From NCBI GenBank assembly GCA_013140715.1, contig JABFSG010000033.1, positions 117,566 through 181,565 of the forward strand: a stretch of DNA of 64,000 bases. The letters are read 5' to 3'. The position numbers and the translations under genes were made by a program. This document shows positions 17,977 through 26,103 of the stretch, in pieces. The notes beneath the pieces are model-generated. The model searched no databases, had not been told where the DNA came from, and worked only from the letters and a program-made list of their open reading frames with translations. This DNA comes from Nitrospiraceae bacterium. Lineage in GTDB: Bacteria > Nitrospirota > Nitrospiria > Nitrospirales > Nitrospiraceae. The stretch's first letter is position 1. Each line of letters starts with the position of its first letter.

Positions 17977-19104
17977 TCAAGGAACCCAATCGGCGAGAAA
18001 GACATTGAACTCACCGGGAGACTTGGCCAGTCGATCCGACACCCACACGAATCGTGTGCCGTCCGGCGAGAACATGGGAAAACTGTTGAAATGGCCGTCG
18101 AACGTCAGCCGCTCGAGGCCTTGGCCGTCCTCACCGATCGCGTAGAGATGAAAACTCGGTCGACCTCCTTCGCCCTTTGTTTCGATATTCGATGAGAACA
18201 CGATCCTCTTGCCGTCAGGAAAGTAGAAAGGCGAGAAATTCGAGGCGCCGTTCGATGTCACCGGACGCTGACCGCTTCCGTCTGCATTCATCACGAAAAT
18301 TTCCAATTGCCCCGGCTCCACCAGCCCCTGCTTGAGCAAAGCCTGGTACTTATCGATCTCCGCCTGATCGGTGGGATGAGCGGCTCGGTAGACGATACGC
18401 GTACTGTCCGGTGAAAAGAACGCCCCTCCGTCGTAGCCGGGCATGCTCGTGAGTCGACGGGGCTTCGAACCATCGCTATTCATGGCATAGAGATCCAAAT
18501 CCCCGTCTTTTACGGATGTCCAGACAATCGTCTTGCCGTCGGGCGACAGGGTCGCTTCCGCATCGTAGCCCGGCGTGGATGTCAGCCTCTGCATTTCCTG
18601 GCCATCGATACCTACTGCGTAGATATCATAATCGTCCAAAGCCCAACGGTAGGCCCCGTCCCGCTTCGGTTTCGGCGGACAGTCCGGCCCAGCCGCATGG
18701 GTCGACGAATAGAGAACCCGGCGATCGCCTTGGAAGAAGTATCCGCAGGTCGTGGCGCCAGCGCCGGTGCTCACCAATCGAATGGTCTCGCTGTCCAAAT
18801 CCATCACGTACATCTGATAACAACCCAGCCCATCATCGGCAGGTTTGAGCGTGGCTATGTCGGTACCTTTGAGCCAATTGTTCGTGGACTGAAAGATCAA
18901 CTTCTTCCCGTCGAAGGAAAAATAGGCTTCGGCGTTCTGTCGGCCCACCGTCAACTGGCGAATGTTCTTCAGATGCCGCTCTGCCTGGTGAACGGAGACC
19001 GCCTGGGCCTTCGACAGAGAATCCTTCGCCTGTCCCGACTGCTCACTCAACAGTAAACAGGCAAGTCCGATCAAACAGCACTTACCGAATGGGATCGCGC
19101 TCAT
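17977..19104 (-). CDS. TolB-like WD40/PD40 beta-propeller protein, exported
   Basis: Repeated blades LSPDGKTIVWTSVKDGDLDLYAMNSDGS / FSPDSTRIVY / YFPDGKRIVFSSN. Met at 19104 with signal peptide is more plausible than ORF start 19248. Confidence 0.8.
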   Translation of the reverse strand: MSAIPFGKCCLIGLACLLLSEQSGQAKDSLSKAQAVSVHQAERHLKNIRQLTVGRQNAEAYFSFDGKKLIFQSTNNWLKGTDIATLKPADDGLGCYQMYVMDLDSETIRLVSTGAGATTCGYFFQGDRRVLYSSTHAAGPDCPPKPKRDGAYRWALDDYDIYAVGIDGQEMQRLTSTPGYDAEATLSPDGKTIVWTSVKDGDLDLYAMNSDGSKPRRLTSMPGYDGGAFFSPDSTRIVYRAAHPTDQAEIDKYQALLKQGLVEPGQLEIFVMNADGSGQRPVTSNGASNFSPFYFPDGKRIVFSSNIETKGEGGRPSFHLYAIGEDGQGLERLTFDGHFNSFPMFSPDGTRFVWVSDRLAKSPGEFNVFLADWVP

Positions 19105-21340
19105 CGAGATGCACCTCCGTACGATCGTTCGCAAGCGGCCATTCCCCGCGAGTAACCACCGCTCCATCCTTGAATAACACGAAACTATTCCAGCCGTAAT
19201 AAAAGAGCAGCCGCGCCACCTTCGCCACGGCCTGTGGTGTAGCAGCATACAAGACTGTCACCACGCTGCCGGGACGATCGACCCGATGACAACTGACCAA
19301 CAGGGCCAGACCCGGCCCTTCGTGCTCCGTGCCCAGCAGGGTGGCGCCTCGATCGTTTAGCGTTGCGCGCTCCCCGCAGTGATCGGCCAGGATCGATTGG
19401 ATCGCGGAGCGGGATTCCGGGCCGCCCAATACTAACACCGAACCCTCCTGAGGCAATAGGCCACTCTCGGCGACCGGGACCATCGCCGTGCGCTCGCCGA
19501 TCGGTTTCTGCTGCTCCTGAGATTGGATACGGGCAACCACGTCGCGAAACGGTGAGGGCCGGCCGGGCTCATCCGTAAAGGCAGTCAGAACCGATCGCCG
19601 ACGATCAGTGACATAGTGATTGAGGACCGGCGCCAACGATTGCCTGGAGACTCGCCGAAAAGCCATGAACTCTGGATCGAGATCGATCGTAATCGGCCGA
19701 GCAGGCAGGGTCACTGAGACCCTCTCGACCAACGAGCGCATCGGCAGAGTCAGACGATGCTCATTGCCACCATCCATACGAATCAGCAACTGAAGGGGAA
19801 ACCGAAAGGACCTACTCGACTGGACAATCGTGGTTTCCAACTGAAAGCCTTGGGCTGGTTTCCCTGTTACCGGACGGACAACCGCTTCCGGCAATGACAG
19901 GACCGGCGCTCCATCCTGTTCCACCCATTGCGCAAAAAACCATCGAAGATCCTGGCGGCTCTCGGATGCAAAGACCCGCTCAAGATCGCGCCATTCCGCA
20001 TACCTGCCGTGATATTGCCTAACCAGGCTCATCAGTGCCCGCCAGAAGGTCTCTTCTCCTACCTCCTGGCGCAGGAGGTGGAACAGCATGGCACCCTTTT
20101 GATAGCCGATGGCATTATCGTGCTCATCTTCCTTCTGCGTGAATTGCGCAATCGGGTAGTCCCGCTCAGGGGGCACATGCAGATTGTACCCCTGCACCAT
20201 TAGACGCCGTTGTTCCCGCGCCTGAGCATGATCTCCCGTCAGCTCGTGCCAGTAGTAATTAGCCACATACGTCGTCAGGCCCTCCACCCAATTCCCGCGA
20301 TCGGCGCGATTGAAGACATCGTTACCGATCCACGAATGCACAATCTCGTGGCCGAGCGCGTAGGGCTGCACATAATGCCGCTTGATAATGCCGCTTCCGA
20401 GCAACGTGAACGAAGGCATACCGAGTCCGCTCGCAAAGAAATTCTCCACCACGGCAAACTTTTCGAACGGATAGGGACCCAGCAGAGGAATATAGGCGTC
20501 CAGGTAACGGGCGGTGGCATCGAGATATTCCTCGGCTAGATGTGCATCCTCGGGAAAAAGATAGGTCGAGAGCTGAATCTTCTGGCCGGTCTTGGCAATC
20601 CAATCGCGGGACGAAGCGACAAATGTGTTGGCCACGAGCGTCAGGGCCTCGCTCGGCTGCGTCACAATCCATTCCGCCATCACCATCTGCTCGTTGCGGC
20701 AGAGCCCGACGGGGCAGGCGCGTGATTCGCCGGCCTTACCTTGCGTCACGACGGTCCATCCCCTTGGCACGGCGACCGATAATTCATAGGTACTGAGTGA
20801 TTCTGAAATATCGGGATACCAGTGGCTCTCGCTGCTCATATAGACGCCTTCCGGCCCGATATGTCCGGCCGTCTCGCTGGGCGTCACAAAACGGAGATGG
20901 CGGGGATCTCGCGGAGGATCGTTGATGACGCCATGGTACTGCACATCCAGCGTCATCGATCCGGCAGCCACGAACTGTGAAGCAATCTTAACCAATTGTG
21001 CCGGTTCCGACTGGGAGCCAGGCTCTACTTCAAAGGGCACATCCTGAATCGAGACCTCTGCCCCAGCGGATTTGTGCACGAGTGCAATGTGGTCGATCTG
21101 GAGCGTGGGAGAGAGAGAGAAGCGCACAGGGACCTTGGACTGCGGCACATCGAGGGTCAGCCGGTCCTTTACGAAGAGGCCATGCTCCTCGGGGACGATC
21201 TGTACGAAGAGTTCGTGATGCCGAATGGCAATGGGCGACGGGAATGGCTCAACTGCGCAGGCGATACTGAAGGCCCCGCAACTGAGAAACACGAGGGAAA
21301 AGCAACAGAAAAAAGAGACTGGCTTGCTTCCGATTGGCAT
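19082..21340 (-). CDS. M1-family metallopeptidase (aminopeptidase N-like), exported
   Basis: Zinc motif GHEIVHSW...NWVEGLTTYVANYYW. Start at 21340 (MPIGSKP + signal) or 21376. Confidence 0.85.
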   Translation of the reverse strand: MPIGSKPVSFFCCFSLVFLSCGAFSIACAVEPFPSPIAIRHHELFVQIVPEEHGLFVKDRLTLDVPQSKVPVRFSLSPTLQIDHIALVHKSAGAEVSIQDVPFEVEPGSQSEPAQLVKIASQFVAAGSMTLDVQYHGVINDPPRDPRHLRFVTPSETAGHIGPEGVYMSSESHWYPDISESLSTYELSVAVPRGWTVVTQGKAGESRACPVGLCRNEQMVMAEWIVTQPSEALTLVANTFVASSRDWIAKTGQKIQLSTYLFPEDAHLAEEYLDATARYLDAYIPLLGPYPFEKFAVVENFFASGLGMPSFTLLGSGIIKRHYVQPYALGHEIVHSWIGNDVFNRADRGNWVEGLTTYVANYYWHELTGDHAQAREQRRLMVQGYNLHVPPERDYPIAQFTQKEDEHDNAIGYQKGAMLFHLLRQEVGEETFWRALMSLVRQYHGRYAEWRDLERVFASESRQDLRWFFAQWVEQDGAPVLSLPEAVVRPVTGKPAQGFQLETTIVQSSRSFRFPLQLLIRMDGGNEHRLTLPMRSLVERVSVTLPARPITIDLDPEFMAFRRVSRQSLAPVLNHYVTDRRRSVLTAFTDEPGRPSPFRDVVARIQSQEQQKPIGERTAMVPVAESGLLPQEGSVLVLGGPESRSAIQSILADHCGERATLNDRGATLLGTEHEGPGLALLVSCHRVDRPGSVVTVLYAATPQAVAKVARLLFYYGWNSFVLFKDGAVVTRGEWPLANDRTEVHLDERDPIR

Positions 21341-21350
21341 CGGAAGAGTT

Positions 21351-22124
21351 TTAGCATTCACGACAGACGAGCACAAGCTGAATGGACATCAGTAGCTGGT
21401 CCAAGTCGATCGGCTTCCCGATGACTTCTTGCGGCTCCAAGGCCCAGGCTTGCTCTTTACCGTGACTCCCGGTGATGATGATTACCGCCCCGGCGTATCC
21501 GCGTTGGCGAAGTTGCCTAAGCACCTCGACGCCGTCCATCCCGGGCATGAACAGATCGAGAAGAATTAGGTCGGGAGGCGCTTGCTTCACCATCGAGAGA
21601 GCCTCAGGTCCGTCTTTTACGCCGAGCGCCCGATAGCCGCGGAGGCTGAGAAACTGAACGAGCAGATCGCGGACCAAGGGCTCATCGTCGACGACGAGGA
21701 TTGTCTCCCCTGTATCGGCCACGCCCGCGCTGCCTGCCACCGGCGGAGCGGGAAGGGATCTGGCAGGGAGTTGCATCACCTGACCGACACATTCGACCAA
21801 CACATCGAGCGACAGACCCTTTCGGATAAAATCGGTGACACGCAATCCCCGCGCTTGATTTTCCTGCTCCTCGGTCGCTCCACCGCCCAAGATAATCACC
21901 GGCGCATGGGGATCGTATGCGCGGATCTCTTTGAGGACAGTCAGCCCATCCATTTCAGGCATGTGAAGATCCAGAATCGTGACGCGCGGAGCCTCCTGAC
22001 GGAAGAGTGTTAGACCTTCGACTCCGCTCGTCGCAGACAGTACCTGATACCCATGGCGAGCAAGAACAGACTGAATCAACTCACAATTCATACGGTCGTT
22101 GTCGATAACCAGGACTTTGATCAT
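21351..22124 (-). CDS. Response regulator with two tandem receiver domains, no output domain
   Basis: VLVIDNDRMNCELI...VTILDLHMPEMDG and ILVVDDEPLVRDLL...LILLDLFMPGMDG...VIGKPIDLDQL. Confidence 0.88.
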   Translation of the reverse strand: MIKVLVIDNDRMNCELIQSVLARHGYQVLSATSGVEGLTLFRQEAPRVTILDLHMPEMDGLTVLKEIRAYDPHAPVIILGGGATEEQENQARGLRVTDFIRKGLSLDVLVECVGQVMQLPARSLPAPPVAGSAGVADTGETILVVDDEPLVRDLLVQFLSLRGYRALGVKDGPEALSMVKQAPPDLILLDLFMPGMDGVEVLRQLRQRGYAGAVIIITGSHGKEQAWALEPQEVIGKPIDLDQLLMSIQLVLVCREC

Positions 22125-22258
22125 CTTATCGCCTTAGGACGTGAATGCATGGAACGTTTCGCCTAGTGAATTCGCAAATTAGCCTAACACAGAGGACACC
22201 GACGGAAAAGAGAATGACAGGATCTTACCGGGTCTACTCAGGGTAAAAGGACGCGCAA

Positions 22259-22325
22259 GGTTCATTTGGTTCGTTTGGTTGAACAAGACGAACCAGATCA
22301 ACAAAACCAATCAATCGACCAATTA
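22259..22325. repeat. TTTGGTT-word palindrome downstream of ftsY
   Basis: GGTTCATTTGGTTCGTTTGGTTGAAC-AAGAC-GAACCAGATCAACAAAACCAATCAATCGACC; abuts ftsY TAA at 22323-22325. Confidence 0.55.
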
Positions 22326-23261
22326 AGAGGAAGGCGGCGCCGCTGCCCCGATAAGCGCATCCACGAAAGCGGTGCTCTCAAAATCCTGCAGGTCCTCAAC
22401 CGACTCCCCGACTCCGATCAGCCTCACAGGCAACTTCAGCTCCTCGGCAATCGCAACGACGATCCCTCCGCGAGCGGTGCCATCAAGCTTCGTCAAGACC
22501 AAGCCTGTGACACCGACAGCTTGATGGAACTGGCGGGCTTGGGCCAAAGCATTTTGCCCCACCGTGGCGTCTAGCACGAGAAGCGCTTCGTGCGGCGCGC
22601 CAGGACATTCCCCTGCGATCACACGCGTAATTTTGCGAAGTTCATCCATGAGATTCGATTTGGTGTGCAGCCGACCGGCCGTATCGATCAGGACCACGTC
22701 CACCTTCCGTGCCTTCGCAGCAGCAACTCCATCGAATGCGACGGCCGCTGGATCGGCCCCATGGCGGTGACGGATCACATCGACGCCGACTCGATCGGCC
22801 CAGACTTGCAGCTGATCGATCGCCGCCGCGCGAAAGGTATCGGCAGCCACCAGCAGCGGTACCTTCCCCGCCTGTACGAGTCGTTGCGCGATTTTGGCGA
22901 TTGTGGTCGTCTTACCGACACCATTCACCCCCACGACCAGAATAACGAAGGGCTTTGGACCGTTGGCGAGCAGAGATTCCAATGGCAGCCCTTGCGCGGG
23001 CGTCAGCACCTCGATCAGGGTGTCCTGTAATACCCTATGGACCAGACCGGTCTGCGAGGCATCGGCTCCTTGAAGCTGTTTCTTAAGACGTTCCATCACA
23101 CGATCCACCACGCGGGCACCGAGATCGGAGGCGATAAGAGCCGCTTCAAACTCTTCTAGGACAGCCGGATCCGCTGCACGGCCAAGCAATCGATCCAAAG
23201 ATCCACGAACGACATCGCGTGTTTTGGTGAGTCCGTCACTGAGTCGCTGCAACCATCCCAT
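22323..23261 (-). CDS. ftsY: Signal recognition particle receptor FtsY
   Basis: GVNGVGKTTTIAKIAQRL, DTFRAAAIDQLQVW, DTAGRLHTKSNLMDEL, TKLDGTARGG. Confidence 0.96.
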   Translation of the reverse strand: MGWLQRLSDGLTKTRDVVRGSLDRLLGRAADPAVLEEFEAALIASDLGARVVDRVMERLKKQLQGADASQTGLVHRVLQDTLIEVLTPAQGLPLESLLANGPKPFVILVVGVNGVGKTTTIAKIAQRLVQAGKVPLLVAADTFRAAAIDQLQVWADRVGVDVIRHRHGADPAAVAFDGVAAAKARKVDVVLIDTAGRLHTKSNLMDELRKITRVIAGECPGAPHEALLVLDATVGQNALAQARQFHQAVGVTGLVLTKLDGTARGGIVVAIAEELKLPVRLIGVGESVEDLQDFESTAFVDALIGAAAPPSS

Positions 23262-23288
23262 CGATATACTCCTAAGGCGTGATCATTT

Positions 23289-23398
23289 GCGAGACTGGCG
23301 GGAAAGGCAAGATGGGCGAGACGCGCAAACCAGCCGATCCTAACCAGTTCATTGAGTCTTGCCTATCGCGCTGTTCTCGCCCGTCCCGCTAGTCTCGC
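23289..23398. repeat. Inverted repeat GCGAGACTGGCGGGA ... TCCCGCTAGTCTCGC between ybeY and ftsY
   Basis: 23289-23303 vs reverse complement of 23384-23398, 14/15 identical; right arm contains the ybeY TAG. Confidence 0.7.
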
Positions 23399-23874
23399 TT
23401 TTCTCGCACATCCGCAAGCGACCGCAAGATCATCCGTTCACGTCGATGCATCCGACGCGCTTCTTTCTCATTCCGCTCATGATCATAGCCGCAGAGATGC
23501 AGGATGCCGTGGACCAAGAGCACCGTCAGCTCTTCGTCCAGCGATCTATGACCCTGCTTAGCTTGACGGACTGCCGTCGGAACAGCAATCACCACATCAC
23601 CCAACATTACCGGCACGAGGGGTGATGGGGAGTGAGGGGCGCTGGAGTCCCACATGGCAAAGGCCAGCACATCGGTCGTACGATCCTTGCCCCGATACCG
23701 ACGGTTGAGCCCCCTCATTCGCTGATCCCCCACGAGCAAGATACCCAGTTCCGCCGACTCTGCCCCGACATCGGACAGAATCGCCCGTGCCTGTCGATCC
23801 AGGCGCGCCTGGTCAAACGTCACCCGGCGAACATGGCTCTGCATATGGACTGGCATTAATGAGACTGACCCCAA
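23389..23874 (-). CDS. ybeY: Endoribonuclease/rRNA maturation factor YbeY
   Basis: HGILHLCGYDHERNEKEARRMHRRE and DRTTDVLAFAM motifs. Confidence 0.93.
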   Translation of the reverse strand: MGSVSLMPVHMQSHVRRVTFDQARLDRQARAILSDVGAESAELGILLVGDQRMRGLNRRYRGKDRTTDVLAFAMWDSSAPHSPSPLVPVMLGDVVIAVPTAVRQAKQGHRSLDEELTVLLVHGILHLCGYDHERNEKEARRMHRRERMILRSLADVREKRD

Positions 23875-24926
23875 GGGTCCGTGAGCGGTGAAGACTTGGT
23901 GGTAGGCTTCGGTTGCTTATTGTGCGGCGCCAGCAACGGTCGGCGGCGCGGTGCGGCGGATTGAGGGCCGGAAGGCTGAGTGGGGTTCAGGTGCTGATCG
24001 TAGGCTTTGATAATGTCCTGCACCAATTTGTGCCGGACCACGTCCCGCTCATCGAAATAGACGAATTCGATACCTTCAATGTCCCGTAAAACCTCCCGCA
24101 CTTCGATGAGCCCGGAAACCCGTTCCGGCGGCAGGTCCACCTGAGTAATATCGCCGGTGACAACCACCTTGGAATGGAAACCGAGCCGCGTGAGAAACAT
24201 CTTCATTTGCTCCGCCGTGGCATTCTGCGCTTCGTCAAGAATGACGAACGAATCGTTCAATGTGCGGCCTCGCATAAATCCGAGCGGCGCGATTTCAATG
24301 TCTCCCCGCTCGATCGCGCGCGTCGCCCGCTCCATATCCATCATGTCAAATAGCGCATCGTAGAGAGGACGGAGATAGGGATTCACCTTCGCGATCATAT
24401 CGCCGGGCAAGAAACCGAGTTTTTCACCTGCTTCGACCGCAGGCCTGGCTAAGATAATACGGCTGACTTCTTTTTTCAGCAACGCGCTCACCGCCATGGC
24501 CATCGCCAAATAGGTCTTACCAGTTCCGGCCGGGCCGATGCCGATCACGATATCGTGCGTTTCAATGGCTTCGATATAGACTTTTTGCGTTGGCGTTTTC
24601 GGCGCGACGAATCGTTTCTTGGTGACGATGGTCGCCGCATTCGAAAGGAGTTCTTTGATCGGAATCTCGGGACTCTGCCGGAGCGCGCTCAAGGCATGGG
24701 TAATATCGTCAGGCTGGAGAACCATCCCGTCGTTGGCAAGAGTGGCTAGTTCTGTGAGGATACGTTCCGCGTGGCGAATGGCTTCGGGAGCGCCGTCGAG
24801 CGTGAGTTCTTCTCCGCGCGCCGAGAGGCGCACACCGAGGTCTTCTTCGATCAGCTTGAGGTGCCGGTCGTGGTGACCGAACAGAACGGCGGTATTGGTG
24901 CCTTCTCGTAGTTTGAGTTTACGCAC
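23856..24926 (-). CDS. phoH: PhoH family ATPase
   Basis: GIGPAGTGKTYLAMAMAV, SFVILDEAQNATAEQMKMFLTRLG, VTGDITQVDLP. Confidence 0.95.
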   Translation of the reverse strand: MRKLKLREGTNTAVLFGHHDRHLKLIEEDLGVRLSARGEELTLDGAPEAIRHAERILTELATLANDGMVLQPDDITHALSALRQSPEIPIKELLSNAATIVTKKRFVAPKTPTQKVYIEAIETHDIVIGIGPAGTGKTYLAMAMAVSALLKKEVSRIILARPAVEAGEKLGFLPGDMIAKVNPYLRPLYDALFDMMDMERATRAIERGDIEIAPLGFMRGRTLNDSFVILDEAQNATAEQMKMFLTRLGFHSKVVVTGDITQVDLPPERVSGLIEVREVLRDIEGIEFVYFDERDVVRHKLVQDIIKAYDQHLNPTQPSGPQSAAPRRRPLLAPHNKQPKPTTKSSPLTDPWGQSH

Positions 24927-25030
24927 AAGCGCTAAGGTACGCTCCCTGCCTGCAGAAAAAGTGGGGTGATTCTAGCAAACCGATGAAAGGTGTGACAAGC
25001 AGAAGAAATGACCGAGCTGCGCGGACACAT

Positions 25031-26035
25031 TCATGTACCTTCGAGTTTTGCAGGCTTGATGGAAGGAGGAAGTGCGAAATCGAATTCCTGAAAGGCTTTT
25101 CCCCCTTGCCCATCTTCAGCGACGATACGAATCCGATGGCTGCCGAGTTGCTCCGGAGGAATCTGCCAGACAAGTTGCCCTGTTTCTTTGTCGATCACCA
25201 TCCCCGGTGGTGCCACCTCCAACAGAAAACTGAGGGGATCTCCGTCACCATCGACGGCCTTTACCCGATACTCGTACCGTTCGCGGCCGATAAGATCCGC
25301 AGGGGCAGAAACGATCTTCGGAGGACTATTCCCGACAGAGATCGATACAGAACGAACCACTTTGCCGACTGACAATTGGTCCCTTGGGATCACTTCCACC
25401 TCAAGGGTATCTTTGGCCTGAAAGCCTGTCGTATCCAGGGTCTCCTCCGACCCTTGTTTCACAACTTTGCCGTTACGCGACCAACGAAAGTCGAATTGCA
25501 TCTCATCCCGATCTGCATCGACGGCATCCATTTTTGCAAAGACCGGAGCATGAGGATCAGCTGGTCGCTCGATGGAAAGGTTGCTGACGACAGGGGGAGT
25601 GTTGCCGACTACCACGGGAGCAGTTTGGTAATGAGCTCCTTGAGCTGTGCCTCTTATCGGCACAAGATCGACCGTCACACGGTCACCACGCTGCAACATG
25701 CTGGGTGTCAATGTCGGTCCCGTCTGATCTCGCAGGGGATAACCATTAGCCATCCATTGATACTGGAATCCAGCTTGGTCGGGATGACCGTCATGGGTCT
25801 CGATCATCACCTTGACCGCCTCGTTCAGTACGATGGGGTCCGGGGTAATGGCTGCTAAACTGATGGTCGCAAGGTTTTGTGGAGAGGTATCACTGAGAGC
25901 AGAGGACCCGTTGCCTGGGACAGAACTCTGATTACACCCGATGAACAGGAAGGAAAGAACAACGTATAGCGATGGAAACAATCTTAAGTACAGCACTGGT
26001 TGATATAACAATCTCCTTCGTTCGTGAATTACCAC
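25031..26035 (-). CDS. Putative lipoprotein with Ig-like/cadherin-like domains
   Basis: Lipobox-like LSFLFIGC; repeated Ig-like segments and VKAVDGDGDPLSFLLEVAPPGMVIDKETGQLVW. Confidence 0.65.
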   Translation of the reverse strand: MVIHERRRLLYQPVLYLRLFPSLYVVLSFLFIGCNQSSVPGNGSSALSDTSPQNLATISLAAITPDPIVLNEAVKVMIETHDGHPDQAGFQYQWMANGYPLRDQTGPTLTPSMLQRGDRVTVDLVPIRGTAQGAHYQTAPVVVGNTPPVVSNLSIERPADPHAPVFAKMDAVDADRDEMQFDFRWSRNGKVVKQGSEETLDTTGFQAKDTLEVEVIPRDQLSVGKVVRSVSISVGNSPPKIVSAPADLIGRERYEYRVKAVDGDGDPLSFLLEVAPPGMVIDKETGQLVWQIPPEQLGSHRIRIVAEDGQGGKAFQEFDFALPPSIKPAKLEGT

Positions 26036-26103
26036 TCAGCCCCTGCTGTTTGAGCCGGAAGAAACCAAGATGCTAGCTCCTTCCGGCTCTTTTCAGCCTT
26101 TAC

